A stretch of 64,000 nucleotides of DNA. Source: Ciona intestinalis. Taxonomy: Eukaryota; Chordata; Ascidiacea; Phlebobranchia; Cionidae. The stretch covers positions 663,196 to 727,195 of the forward strand of contig NW_004190397.2 in assembly GCF_000224145.3 (NCBI RefSeq), read 5' to 3'. The first letter of the stretch is position 1. Each line of letters opens with the position of its first letter. The notes under the pieces were generated by a model. It ran no database searches and had not been told where the DNA came from. It saw only the letters and a list, made by a program, of their open reading frames with translations. Of the stretch, positions 38,673 through 51,900 are shown piece by piece. The position numbers and the translations under genes are program-made.

Positions 38673-39823
38673 ATGAACGTAGCGTTTTTGGGCACCGGTT
38701 CTGGATATCCTACCCCATGTCGTGGGGCTTCAGCGCTTGCTATACGCTACGAGGGGGATGTGTGGTTGATAGATTGTGGTGAAGGAACCCAAACTCAAAT
38801 CATGAAACTAAAAACCATTCGGCCCGGCCAAATTTCTAAAATTTTTATCACCCATTTACACGGAGATCATATGTTTGGCCTTCCTGGGTTGTTATGTACT
38901 ATTTCTATGGCGTTAAAACCAACAGAAGACGGGAATTTGGACACAATTTTTTCGAGAAAACGGTCTCAAACCTTAAACTGGTAGAAATATATGGGCCACT
39001 TGGGTTGCGTCGCTTTTTAAGGGAAGCATTAAATCTTTCTAGGTCAGTTTTAACATTTAAGTATGTTGTGCATGAGATTGTGCCCAACCGTATACAGTAT
39101 GATGGGTGGAAGCCTGGAGATCCAGATTGGAATATGTGGGATCCAGAACACACAGCAAAAGGGTGTCTTCATTTTTGTGAAGAGGGTTTTGGGCACGCTA
39201 TTTTTTATGATGAAGTTATGAAGTGTTGGCCTCTGTGCTCTAATAAAAATATGACTGTAGTTGCTGGTGGGTTGAAACATAGGATTCCCAGCTTTGGGTT
39301 TGTTTTTACGGAGTGCGACAAGCCCGGGAAACTAAATAATGCAAAATTAATCGAATATGGGGTACCTAAAGGCCCCTTATTTGGGAGGATTAAAAATGGT
39401 GAAGAAATTACTTTAGAAGATGGACGCATTTTAAAACCAGAAGATTTTGTTGGGCCTGTACAGTCTGGAAAAAAGGTGGCTGTTTTACAAGATACATGCG
39501 ATTCATGGCATATGAGGGAAATTTGCAATAACTGTACTTTGTTAATACATGAGGCTACTAATGAGAATTGTCAGCAAGACCGCTGCATTGCAAATGGGCA
39601 TTCTACACCCGCAATGGTTGCACAATTTGCAAATGCAATTGGAGCCCAAAAAATAGTTTTAACTCATGTAAGTCAAAGATATAAACATCCTCTTACGCAC
39701 GATGTTGAACCAGATGACCAAACTACTGAAATTTTGGAAACTGAGACCAGAACTGACTTTTCAGGCCCAGTAATTGCAGCTTATGATGGCTTAGTTGTCA
39801 ATGTAAACAAAAAGGTGTTTTAA
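38673..39823 (+). CDS. ELAC1: Ribonuclease Z, short form (single exon with one frame break)
   Basis: An intronless gene for the short tRNA 3'-endonuclease, a metallo-beta-lactamase-fold enzyme that cuts off tRNA 3' trailers or repairs tRNA ends. The first part (from 38673) has [29 protein letters not shown] and the zinc motif HLHGDH (residues 61-66). The second part (to 39823) has [39 protein letters not shown], the HEAT motif and [12 protein letters not shown], then VLTHVSQRY. The two lie in different frames; the switch is needed between about 38935 and 38985, equivalent to one missing base (or two extra). Both parts are well conserved, so this is most likely an assembly or sequencing error or a defective allele rather than an old pseudogene. 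Joined length is about 383 residues (human ELAC1 363). Confidence 0.88.
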
Positions 39824-40143
39824 AAAATGGATTAGAAAACTTGATTTATGTATATCCGTTTATTGAGTATAGTATGATGGGTGGTTATATACATATTTAA
39901 TCAGATAAATTTCTTTTTCTTTACCAATTCTTTTATACTAGGTCTATTTATATGCACGTTATACAAAAGAAAAATGAATTTCCCTTGTAATGTTTATAAA
40001 CTTATTAGTTCCAATGTTTATAAATGACCACTTTCGGTCAATCAAAAATAGCACACCTGCTTAAAAACTCAGTTTATTTATATATAAAACTTCTCGTTTT
40101 GCTGTTTTCAAAGGCATAAGTGTAGAGCATAACTGGATCAAAA
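39824..40143 (+). other. ELAC1-PLA2G6 spacer
   Basis: 320 bases between same-strand genes. No exact AATAAA. A TATAAA (about 40083) and a splice-acceptor-like GCTGTTTTCAAAG (about 40112) precede the PLA2G6 ATG, a weaker version of the ECD-ACSS1 layout. Confidence 0.4.
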
Positions 40144-43100
40144 ATGGCGTACTTTCTGGAAAAAATTACAGGAATAATATCAGATCCATATTCTGTAAAG
40201 CAGATCCCTGATATGGGAGAATACCAGAGATCAAATATGGCCGACTCCCATGGTATACTTGCACTACACAAAGTGAACCAATATTTTGATTTGGTTCTGT
40301 TCCCTGATTCTAAAGCAAGCCAGCGATTAATTTTCAGGCTGTTCCATTTACCACTATCCAAGAAAAAAGAAGCACTTTCTGTGTTCGAGAAATATAAAGA
40401 AAAATTGCTGCCTATTTTACAATCTACTGAAAAAGAATTTTCGGTATCCATAATTTCTAAGCTGTGCAACATGATTCGAAATAATAATATTCGCTCGCCA
40501 ATGCATATAGTGGTGGAAGCAGGGTTAAGTGATGTTAAAATGAAAGAGGGCCCAATGAACCAATGGTTAAACAGTCAGTCCTGTGAAAATCATTCCACAC
40601 CCTTAAACCTTGCTTGTGAGCTGAAACTTAAACTGGTTGTAGAAAAATTGGTTGAAGCAGGTGCAGTTCTGAACAAAGCAGATGATTATGGAAATAATCC
40701 GTTCCATATTGCTGTTTTAATGGATTTAAAAGAGATATTACAGATTCTGTGCACGGTAGAATCTGGTGTGGCTTTAAATACTTTAAATAAAGAAGAAATG
40801 ACACCGTTACATATTGCTTGCAGGGCGAAAAAATTACACCTTTGTAAAATATTACTTCAAAATAAAGCTGATCCATTTGTGGTGGGAAAATTAGGCCTTC
40901 CGATACATTATGCTTTAAAGTACAGTTCCAATGAGATTGTGGAATTGTTGCTGAAAGATTACCCATCTCTTGTTACAATGCAATGTGCCAAACATGGTGG
41001 GTTACCATTACATTGGTGCAAGTCTCAAGATGCGGTTAATCTTCTTTTGGAGTATAAGTCGCCAGTTGAGGTCCGGAGCTGGGCTATGCATCTTCCACTT
41101 CATGTCATGGTGATTAGAGGGAGATTGGAGGCAGCAGTGGTCCTCATTCTTGCTGATGCAGATGTGAATGGTAAAGGGCAGAATGGTAATACAGCTTTGC
41201 ACTTGGCTGTGAGCGGGGACCATGTTATGCTTGTTAAAATGCTGCTGCTTTTTGGGGCAAGCTGCCTGCTTGAGAATGACTTTGGAGAAACACCAGGGCT
41301 ACTTGCTATGAGGAGTATGAAGCAAAATAAAGATACTATCATGGACATGTTGTCTTGTATGGGCGGCCTTCTGCATAAAACTCCTACGCCTTCTGTGAAC
41401 AATAATAAGGCTACATTTCAGAAGAGAAATTCAGAAAATTTTGATCGAAAATTAAAAGTTCTTTGCCTAGATGGTGGTGGTGTACGCGGCCTTGTACTGT
41501 CCCAAATATTAATGGCAATTGAGCGCGAGACTGGGAAGCAATGCCGAGATTTATTTGACTGGATATCAGGTACTAGTACTGGTGGATTTCTCGCTATGGC
41601 TCTGCTGATGGGCAAAAGTGCAATTGAGGCGCAACGACTGTATTTTCGGTTTAAAGATAAAGTTTTTGTCGGATCAAGACCATACAACTCAGAACCTATG
41701 GAGGATTTCTTAAAAAAGGAGTTTGGAGAAGACACGACTATGGAATCTTTGCAGCATGGTCCAAGACTGTTGATCACTGCTGCCTTAGCTGATCGTAAAC
41801 CAATTCATTTGCATTTGTTTCGAAACTACAACTTGACTGACCCTATTTCAAAAAGTTTAAAGACTAAATCTTTTTCGAAAAAGTTGAGTGATGCGGAAAT
41901 GAAGAAATTGACATGTGATGCGACTTCGTCGCTCAAACAACTGCTTTGGGAGGCCGCAAGAAGCAGTGGTGCAGCACCCACCTATTTTCGCCCCATGGGT
42001 CCATATTTAGATGGGGGGTTAGTTGCAAATAACCCAACGCTTGATACATTGACAGAAATACACAAATATAACAAGGAGCTTGTTCGAACAGGTGCTGGAG
42101 ATTATAAAAAAATTGGATTGGTTTTGTCAATTGGAACGGGGCAAATGAAAACAACAACAGCCAGGTATAGTATTACTTTAAATAATTATTGTTAAGTTAC
42201 CATAATAATTACTTTTTATTTGTCTCTTCGATTACGGTGGCAAAGATTTAGAAATATTTTAATCCAAAAGACAGGATATAGCGACAAAACAATAGTTGTT
42301 AAATCACGCTTACAGTTAAAAACATATTTACATTTAGTTGGAATAAAATAAGCATGGTCGCTACACCTAGATTTAATGTAACTTGCCTTATTCTGACGTG
42401 CCGGGAAAACGACAGACGTTATAACACGGCAACATGTGTTTATACACCTCGTGCCAGCTTCTGCTTACCATGTATGTAACTTTATTACGGGTGATTATTT
42501 TTTATATATGAATCAAGGCTGATATTTTAAACACCCCATTAGTAACCACTGGGTTGAAGCAATTGTCGTTAAGTGTCTTTCCCAACCACTTTGCCAGGCG
42601 CCAAATTGACATTTATTCTTTATTCAGATCCCTGGATCTAAACTGGTCAAGCAGCCCAATAGCCTTGATGAACACGGCATTGGCTGGATCTGAGTTGGCT
42701 CAAATGATGGTTGATGTATGTTGTCAAAGCAATGATTATGTTGTAGAAAGGGCCAAGGCCTGGTAAGATTCTTACCACCCTAAGATTATGCTTTAATTTA
42801 TACCATAGTACAGACAGGTGCTTCTCATTCTTTAAATTGTACAATATTATCTGACGCAATGGTTTAAGCGCTCACTCTAAACCAGAGGATACTGGTGCGA
42901 GGCTCGGTATTGTCACCATTCTGGGTGTACTATGTGTTTTTCTTTGGGCAAAACATTCAACATAGTAATCAGACTAATCACTCATGGGCTTAATCGCTTG
43001 TTCAAATCACAAGCTATGCTTAAGTTACATATACTAACTCCTAACGAGTCGTAAGTGGACATAAGGTGTATGAAATAAAACACCTGTGGTATAATGACTG

Positions 43101-43359
43101 TCCTTGCTTGCCTTAAAAGTATAATTCTAAATAATTTTTATTCCTAAAATACATATAGTTGTTATTTGTGTTAATAATATATATTCACTCTAGGTGTGAA
43201 ACTATGGATGCAAGTTACTTTAGACTTAACCCATTTATGGAAGATGAGGTACAACTCAATGAAACAAATGATGAAATACTTCTTAACTTATTATGGGATA
43301 CACAGGTGTATCTGCAAGAAAACAAGCATCTTATTGAAGAGATAGTTGCTTTACTTTGA
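40144..43359 (+). CDS. PLA2G6: Calcium-independent phospholipase A2 (group VI), three exons
   Basis: Exons 40144-42164, 42628-42762 and 43194-43359 join in frame to 773 residues (human PLA2G6 806). The enzyme releases fatty acids from the sn-2 position of phospholipids and works in membrane and mitochondrial lipid remodelling. The first 400 residues after an N-terminal domain hold about seven ankyrin repeats (for example STPLNLACELKLKLVVEKLV, GNNPFHIAV, MTPLHIACRAKKLHLCKILL, GNTALHLAVSGDHVMLVKML). The patatin-type catalytic domain follows: DGGGVRG oxyanion loop (about 442-448), GTSTGG nucleophile elbow with Ser478, and DGG with Asp623. Exons 2-3 carry the conserved tail (WCE then YFRLNP, LLWDTQVYL). 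An unusually large first exon holds 87% of the protein. The ATG has an AAAATGG context. Confidence 0.96.
42205..42365 (-). mobile_element. Second SINE-like family, full copy
   Basis: In PLA2G6 intron 1: AATTACTTTTTATTTGTCTC, TTCGATTACGGTGGCAAAGA, to GCATGGTCGCTACACC. Confidence 0.6.
42380..42608 (-). mobile_element. tRNA-headed SINE, antisense
   Basis: AACTTGCCTTATTCTGACGT tail, TATACACCTCGTGCCAGCTT, CCACTGGGTTGAAGCAATTG, AAGTGTCTTTCCC, then TTTGCCAGGCGCC head, ending about 20 bases before the PLA2G6 exon 2 acceptor. Confidence 0.75.
42855..43125 (+). mobile_element. tRNA-headed SINE, sense
   Basis: GACGCAATGGTTTAAGCGCT head (box A-like), GGTGCGAGGCTCGGTATTGT, GTCGTAAGTGGACATAAGGT and GTATGAAATAAAACACCTGT. 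In PLA2G6 intron 2. Confidence 0.75.
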
Positions 43360-45988
43360 ATTACACTGTCAAACTTTAATTTTTATTTCTTACAAAAGTT
43401 TCTGTTACGCATTTCTCTAACCTTTATTACATAATGTTTAAAGTTTAACAACATAATCAAACCTCATTTTTAGTTTATATTAATTACACTTTGTGATGCA
43501 TTTTTATTTTTCACAGTCCGTCAACTGGAGCTTATTCATTTTTATTTGTTTGTACTTTATTTAACCACTGTTTTACAAACGTCAATTCAATTTTTGGAAA
43601 TATTTCTCTGTTTTGCTGTGTATGGAAAATCCAGATTNNNNNNNNNNNNNNNNNNNNNNNNNNNNNNNNNNNNNNNNNNNNNNNNNNCAGTTTGCAAGTC
43701 TGAGGAAGTTTAATAGGACAAACAACTGCATTATTTTTTTATTTTCATTTTGTTTAGTGTGTCTTTTATTAAAAGAAAAGATTAAACCTAAAAAGGTTTG
43801 TAATTTCATTTGTTTAAAAAAGCCTGATTTCTCTTGGCTTTTAAATAATTAAAAAGCTGCACAGCCTAAGTTAGTAAAGGGAAAATGAAATGTCTGCTGC
43901 CGTACGTATTGGTCATTTTGTAACTGGGCCTATTTGTTTTTTTCCTTTTTTTAAAATTTACTTTTAAGATGTTCTATGGTATATACATGCTTTTAAGCCG
44001 TTTTTATATAAGATCCTGTTGTGTGGGCAAATCTAATTTACACTTTGACTTGCATTCCTCACTAGCACCCTCTATTTGCCTAAGAAATGTTACATTGATT
44101 GTTTGTGATAATGTATTTTTTTCTTACATATTTTGTCTGTTGTTAAAAGTCTGCTCGTCACACTTAAAACAATTCCTCATTGAAAGAAATAATATCCGTG
44201 AAAAAAACTTGTATAATAGGCTATAGTATAATTGAAAGTTGGTTTTGAAAGTTTAATTTGTGAATGTGCAGACAGATTTTTGCTTATACTAGCAAACGAA
44301 TGCTCAAAAAAGTGAACATACTGTGGGTAAGATGCAGTGGAAAGTTTAATTTATAATGTTAAATGTTCCTAAGAATGCCCCAGTCTGCGGAGTATGACAG
44401 GTGCACGAGCGACTGCCAATCTTTTTTACAAACTTTTGGTTATGCATGCCATAGTTTGTCTCACGCACGCCAATTAATTGAACAATGAAAAATATGTATT
44501 AAATTAAATAGGGTTTCCTAACCTGGCACACCGATTTTTAATGATAGCACGTGCAGACTGGCCACTGCCTATATTTGCTATACCAAATATTAAACTTCCG
44601 TTCTTTAAGTGGTGTACTGTAGTACTTGAATTACCATTAAACGTAGGTGCTCTAATTAAATTGCATCCTGTGTTGTCCAATCTGGTATATAATATAGGCC
44701 AATAAAAACATAATAGGTATAGCACTTAACCTGCCTACATAAAGTATTCGCATGGTATGGATTTTAAATTAGGTAAAGTTAAGTTATAGTATATCTGTCT
44801 AGTGCTTCATGTAAGTAAATTGTGCAAGTCTTTAAGCCTTTAGGTATCTGCCAGATTGAAAAGCTTGTTTTTGCGGTGTCAGGGCAATATTTTTTTTCCC
44901 TATGACTTAGTCTAAACAATAGACTTAAAAAAACTGCACTAACTTAAGGGGTTAGTCTATAACTTAGAATGCATAGCAGGTAGATTCTTTAGCACTAAGT
45001 AGCTACTATATTATTATTTAGTCTTTATAATTGAAGGAATGTATCAAATTACATTCCTGTCATAGCAATAGATTTGAATGTTGATATGATGCCTGTAAAT
45101 TGTTCAGTAGTGTATTTATATAGGGTATGGTTCAATAGAATTGATTTTCTCATATTGTGTGTTTTTTTTTACTTGTGTTTTCTAGTTAATCATTAAATGC
45201 TCCTCAATGGCATCTTAATTGATAAAATTTGTACTGTTGCAAAATTATCAAAAAATATAAGTGTGACCCTAAAAAGTTTGAAAGCATTGGTGTTTAATGG
45301 AAAACCACTTTAAGAATTAAAGTTCTGAACATAGGGTTCCTGACCTTGCTTTTCCAACATACTATGTTTTGTTCTGTAAAGAGGTCTAATACCCCATTTA
45401 TGTAGCACAGTGGCTATTTTACTACTTGCAGACCGTTTTTCATTTCACAAAGAGTGACAGACTCATTTATTTTTTAACGTGCACAGTCCAGGGCATAACA
45501 TTTGGGATTTTATTGCATTTTCTGTAAAACTCTGATTTTACCTAAAGTAGTTGCTCTAGTACCAATGAAAGACTTTTATATCATAAATACAACATTTGTT
45601 ACATGTATCATAGTTTCAAAACCTCTGTATTAAATGGTTTATTTTCGAATACAATCATTTTAATATAACATAAGTTCTTAAAAGTAGGTATGTCATTTGT
45701 GGTACATTAAAAAGTTAAATAAAAATGAAGTAATAGCATAAATTTTAGGTCTGCTGCTGTAGATTTTAATAAAATAAGTGATCTGAGAACTCTGTTAAGA
45801 ACAAAAAGAGTATATACCAGTAGAAAGAGTTTAAAAGCTATTGTTTTTATAAGTTTAACTTCTGTGTTAAGGTGCCGCCATGCTGTATAGTAGGTAAAAG
45901 GGTAAAATTGCTTTAAGAGAAATACATTGAATAAAATGAGCAGCTCAGGTTAGTTCTGACCGAAGAAAAGTAATAGTTACTCTGTGAA
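43360..45988. other. Spacer between PLA2G6 and SRGAP
   Basis: AT-rich DNA with a 50-N gap at 43638-43687. PLA2G6 3' UTR and SRGAP 5' flank. No gene is supported; no repeats of the main families are seen here, which is unusual for this window. Confidence 0.5.
43638..43687. other. Assembly gap (50 N)
   Basis: Run of 50 N in the PLA2G6 3' flank. Confidence 0.95.
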
Positions 45989-48900
45989 ATGAACACCAAG
46001 AAGGATAAACAGCCTCTGGCAGAATGTGATGCAAAGATAAAAGGTAAGACTTTAATGGCATTTGAGTGACAATTTTTAATTTAAAAATACTTGGGTGACA
46101 TTCCAAAAAGCCTAAAGGTGGCTGTACACACTACACAGTATCCGGCATGCAAAGTCGTATGCAAACCTATTACCGAGTTCCGAATGCGGCAGCGAAATCC
46201 GGACCAAACAGACAGAACGGACGAATTCCGAATACTGTGTACAGCCACCTTAAAACGTATTTCAAGCACAAAAATTTTTTTTTGCCCTACCTTTGATATT
46301 CCTTGATTCTGCTTATTCAACAACTTAAAACCTGGGCAGTAAATTTGGTTTATACAAAAAGCTGCAAATACATTGTTGAAATGATTTTTAAGGGTTCAAA
46401 AATGCGTAAAACTTGGTTTAGAGGGTTGTTTTGGTGGACCTAAGCTTTTTGTATCCATATTTTAATACAGTTATGCTATACCAATATAAAGTCTCACTGT
46501 ATGGCAGACGAAATGTCTAAAAAAAAGTCTGTATAATACGAAACGTCTGAATAATAATAATAGTATTGCAGCATGTGGATAGGTGTTCGTAGACTCATAG
46601 TAAAACCTTTTAAACAAAACCCTTGAGGTGCATTGTAATCTTTACTGCTAATTTTGTTGTTTTATCTGTACTCTTATCACTACAAAACTCTTGTAAAGGA
46701 ATGTTTGTACAACTAAGCAGAACATACAAATAAGTGGCCTCTGTGTCTCTGCTGCATACTTTTACCACCATTTTATGGTAATGTAGTTTTACGTGTTGAT
46801 GTATTTATCTTTTTCCATCATTTTATGTGTGATGTTCTATGGCCAGGCACGCATACATGGAATTTATACCAGAAATGCATGTCTGTATTGATACTATATG
46901 CTATACAGTATACAATTCACATATTAGCCTATACTATTAAATTCAATTGCATACAATTGTTGTTCTAACCTTTCTGTATATAAAATACAAAATTGGAAAA
47001 TTCCATGGACATCCTGTAATTGGAGCGGAAATTTTAAAAGACACAGTTCAAATTCTACTATACCACAAAAAATACAAATCCGTCTGGTGAAATAGTAATT
47101 ACCACTTTTTCACATATTTAACTTTGAACAGTTTAACAAAAAGGTGTGTTTGTATCTGTATGCTAGTTATTCTATGTGAATGAGACACTACAGCACATAG
47201 CCACACACACTACTAAAAGCCTGTATGCCAATGTAGAAATTAATGAGATTGCTAACATCATTATTCATTAATGTAAACGGTAATGGCTTTCTAATCTATA
47301 GGCAAGGCGATCACAGTATGAGCTTAAGATTTATGTGTTGTTACTAATGTATGTATCAGTATGTCATTCTGTCAAATTATAACAGAAATTTTCAAATAAA
47401 ATACTGTTGCTTTATCTAATATGTAATCATAAATCTAAGTGCTTATTATTACCAGTAACGCTCAGTTTCTTATACCAAGTTTTAAAATGCTCCCATCATG
47501 TCAGCTTAGGTATTTAGATACATATCTGCCTGGAACAGAAATGACCTAAAATAAGAGTTAATTTAGTTGCTTTGTTTTCACACAATGCCAGCGAAAATAT
47601 TTAACAAGAATGTTTCAAAATGTTGTGTTCGAATAGACCCAACTATTGTTTAGACATGTGTCCGCTTGATCGCTCGTCAAAGCATTTCCACTCATGTGCA
47701 ATCAAGCGTTACTTGAAACCTTTCTTTGTGACATCACACTTGGCCTCATTTTATTTTCAATGAAATTTGTAAAATGTTTGACTTTGACAAAAAACTGTAT
47801 AATATATATCTATATATAGATATATATGTTTATTGCACCTTTTTTTTCTTTATTTGATGACATTACATTTGGCATTGTTTTCTTTTTTTTATGAGTTTCT
47901 AAATTTTTTTGTAGCTGGTTTATATTTTCTGTTTGTTTTTAAAAACTGTTATTTATGATGTCATGTATGTGGCAACAGGAATTTGTTTTCAATATATAAA
48001 TATTATAATATATATATATAAATATATTTATTTTATTATTTGGATGTGTGATTGTTGGTTTTGACTTTTGACTAAATAGTCCAATTTCTAAAAGTTGCCA
48101 ATTGCTATAATTCTAAACTGTGATAACCAATTACAAGGAAAACAATAATGATTGCTTTTGCTCATTATCAGTTAGCCCAGTTCAGCAGAAAATGTTTAAA
48201 CTAATTGCAATGGTGTTATCTTATCATTACATATATTTCTGTGGGAATGTTCCTCCTTGTTTTATATTATAAGTGGTTATCAAGCAAGTTCTATTTAAGT
48301 GTAATGCATATATTAAAACACTGATAAAAATATGTTTGTATATGTTGTTCCTGCCGGTTGTATGTTTTTTATATAAGTGTTAAAGAAATCTTTTTTGTTT
48401 TGAAAATTCTAACTGACCTACATTTCTGTGCTGAAAAAAAAGCCAAATAGACAAACTAGTGTAAATCCAATGTTGAATTCAAAAACTGCATGGAATTTTA
48501 GTATTTTACTACTGATGACATTTTCTCATGGGTATTACAAAGCAGCATAGGCGTTATGTGTTAAGTGGTGATATTTTTGAAGCCAAGAGTTTTATTTATC
48601 TATGGAATTCATCCCTTGGGATACTGGCTTACAATTAAAAGCAAATCTAAGGTCCTTTACACAGAGCAAAATTTGGAATTTATATTTTTTGGAATTTGTA
48701 TATAAGAACAAATTTTAATGTTTAGTATTTCACAGTTTCCTGTTTAAATTTTTCAAATTTTAGAGCACTTTTTTTCCCAACAGGTATTACCTACAATATT
48801 ATACCCTAGCACAACTTCTGTAGCCCTATGTAAAGTCTCTGCTATGGAATAATACGTTCTCTGTCATCGGCAATAAAAGAGGTTATGATCTAACATTTCC

Positions 48901-51900
48901 AAGACAGTGGGTGAACAAAGCAGTGTTTTCTCTCTCTCGAAATTAACATTCCGCAAGCACCTCTCGTATGACGACTTAAGATTTCGCCCGTCTCGTCTTA
49001 CATAAGGGAATTATAGCTTTTTATGCGCGCTCGTTTGAAACTATAGCTCTTTGCTATAAACATAGCTTGTAGCGGTCGTAAAAGAAGATCGCTGTCGTGG
49101 TATTTCGTATTATTGTTGTGTATATGTAGAAACGCATGTTTAGAAACGTATGTTTTTTACTGTGTTGACGTGTAAATTTAATGAGGCATTTGTAGTTGCA
49201 TTGGGTCGAATTACACGTAGATATAATTTATAAACACTGGTACAGTATAGTACATATATTTCCCACATAATGCAGCTTTTTTATTCTCACGTGACTGGCA
49301 ACAGCCATTATTACACAAGTGCTCTGTTTCATACACCTCATGCTCGCTGAAAAGTTACCAAGTATGTGACTTTGTGGGTGATAACAACCCAATACAGTAT
49401 TAAGAACCAAACAATGTGAACGTTTTTAACTCTCTCTGAACTCGATTACGGCCACAAACTGTCGCGAAATTCCTTTTCCCGGTCTCGATCCATCATTGTT
49501 CCTATTTTAACGCTGATAAATGACGTCACAGAGCGATGTGCTCACTCAAAACTCGGTCCGGCGTGTCTAATTCTGAATAAAGGATTTAGAACAAAGGGCC
49601 TGCTTAGTCGAATCGAATGCAACGATTTTTAAATAGGAATTTTAAACCCATAAGATTTCCGTGTTTTGAAATGAAATATGCAATAATAATGTTCTGTACA
49701 ATAGTGTCTAATCTGACGCTTTTCATTATGCATTTTTGCTTACATAATCGTGCACGGAATACATGCTCACCTTTGGTTCGTTTTAGCCTAGATTGCTTTA
49801 AAACCCAGCTCGACTGCGCGCATCCGACATATTTCGTTGAAATGCGTCGTTAGTGACGTCACGGTGTCAAATTTCACCACGACTGAGTGCTCGAGTGCGC
49901 CGAGGTGTTTTAACTTTCGTGGTCCGTTGTGTGCATAGCAGCCACTTATCCCTAAGTGACTTTGGACTAGGTTAATGATACACGCACGCAAGGTGTATGG
50001 AATTGCGCCAAAGCATACATTGTTGGGCATATTTACCAACAGCATACACAAAGTATTGAACAAATAAAGCTGAGGTTAAAAACCTCATAAATTTTGCGTG
50101 TGTTATAACAACTGTATTACAAGTCAAAATTACATGGTTTAACTTGAGTTGTATAAACCCTTATGATGTGCTAATATTCCATTAGGATAATTTGTAAAGG
50201 TATATAGTACTGTGGGTTAAGATGGGACAATTTTGGCACATATTACCCAAGTATCATGATCGTGTTTCAACAATTAGCTACAGTCTATGGGAGTCGTAAG
50301 GATACGGTTTTATAATTCTTTGAATGTTCCTTGTTTACTACCAAATTGGATGAGAAAATAGAATAAACAGGTGTCCCATCTTCCCTCCAGCCCACTATAT
50401 AATACTTATTTTACTTGTTTTAAATCTATATGAGTTATATCCTACAGCAAGCTGTGCCGTGGGACTTCGAATTTAGGCCAAATTTTTAGTTTTAGCATTG
50501 TATAAAATCTGTATTCTGTAACGTGTAACCTGTTTAAACACTTACACCCAATACACGGACATGTCAGTCCTTTTGCATTACCTTCACACACTAATGATTT
50601 GCAAGTCATAGCATATCTGGCAAAGCTCTGCCCTATGACGAGAGGCAACGGGCGGGTTAAGTCGTATGTCGGTTAGTGTTAGTGGTATTCCATTTTCACT
50701 TCCCTTTTCTTTATAACGCCTACGCCCCGTAGGGAACATATTATATCTTTAAGTCACTTTGTCCTCATATATCTTCCAGTTTTGACAGCTTTAAACCAGT
50801 TTAAACTGCCCAAATACACGCTCGTTTAGTCGCGGCTATTTTTAACGTGGGTGTAACTTTGATTATATGAAGAAAACGTTTAGTATGGTGGGGTAAGATG
50901 GGACATTTTCATTCTCTTTACCGTCCCATTTGGTAAAAAAAACAAAGAATGTTTTCAGAATTATATAACTGTATTCTTACAACTTTAAAAAAACGTTGGT
51001 CATTGCTCAAACCAGGTCAGGAAATATGGGATTTAGGATCTAACAATATCCCATTTTACCCCACGGTACTATGAGTATGATGAAATTGTATTTATAGAAC
51101 CAGGAACTTGGTATGTTACAACAGTGTATGTAATCTTAAACCGCACACACGTACATAACTACTTTGAAATCGCGCCAATACAAAGCTAAAGTTTCGGCGA
51201 AATTAGCACGACGTTATATTAAACGTTCGTGTAAGCGTTCGTGTTGCATTACGTTGATTGGTGTACGGCAATGTAATATTACAGACGTTTATTAATATAA
51301 CATGTTTCTTATCAGTAATTTTCCGTCGCATACTGATACGTTCTGTGTAGCTGTATTCCACGAAAAACGAAAGCAGAGCGCTAATGAATCGAGACGAAAC
51401 GTGTTTCATGAAAAAATCTGGTTTTAATTTTGATTTATCACCAATTTGAAACATATATTTATTCTTATAAATGTACTATTTATTACGCTTGTTTTTTACC
51501 AAATAAATGTAAATATGTTTTTAATGCGTTTTAACAACTGTTGTTTCGTCGCTATATCCTGTATTTTCGTTTAAAATAGTTCTAAATCTTTGCTACCGTA
51601 ATCGAAGGGGTAAATAAAAGTTATTAATGTTATTATTTGACTGTATAATAGGTTTTTAACTGGAATCATGAAATGAATGCATCTATAGTTTAATATATTA
51701 GTTTCTTTAAATCATTGTATAGTAGGGTGGGGTAAGATAAAAAGAAAAACGTTATTAATGTTAAAAAATGTCCCAGAAATATGGGTTTTAACTGCTAACG
51801 GTATACCATCTTACCCTACAGTACTAGTTTAAAAAAAACGACAAGAAACGATACATATGGTAAAGTATTTTTAATACGACTTGGCAACGCTGTACAGTGT

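Noticed and set aside
38935-38985. Programmed -1 frameshift in ELAC1
   Set aside because: The T6 run does not form a proper slippery heptamer in the reading frame, and the family is not known to use frameshifting.
44504-44725. Minus-strand open frame of 73 codons (FGIANIGSGQSAR)
   Set aside because: No convincing splice sites, neighbours or recognisable motif; probably chance in an AT-rich spacer.
46081-46323. Open frames on both strands, 71 and 80 codons
   Set aside because: They cover the small inverted-repeat MITE at 46115-46252; symmetry explains frames on both strands.
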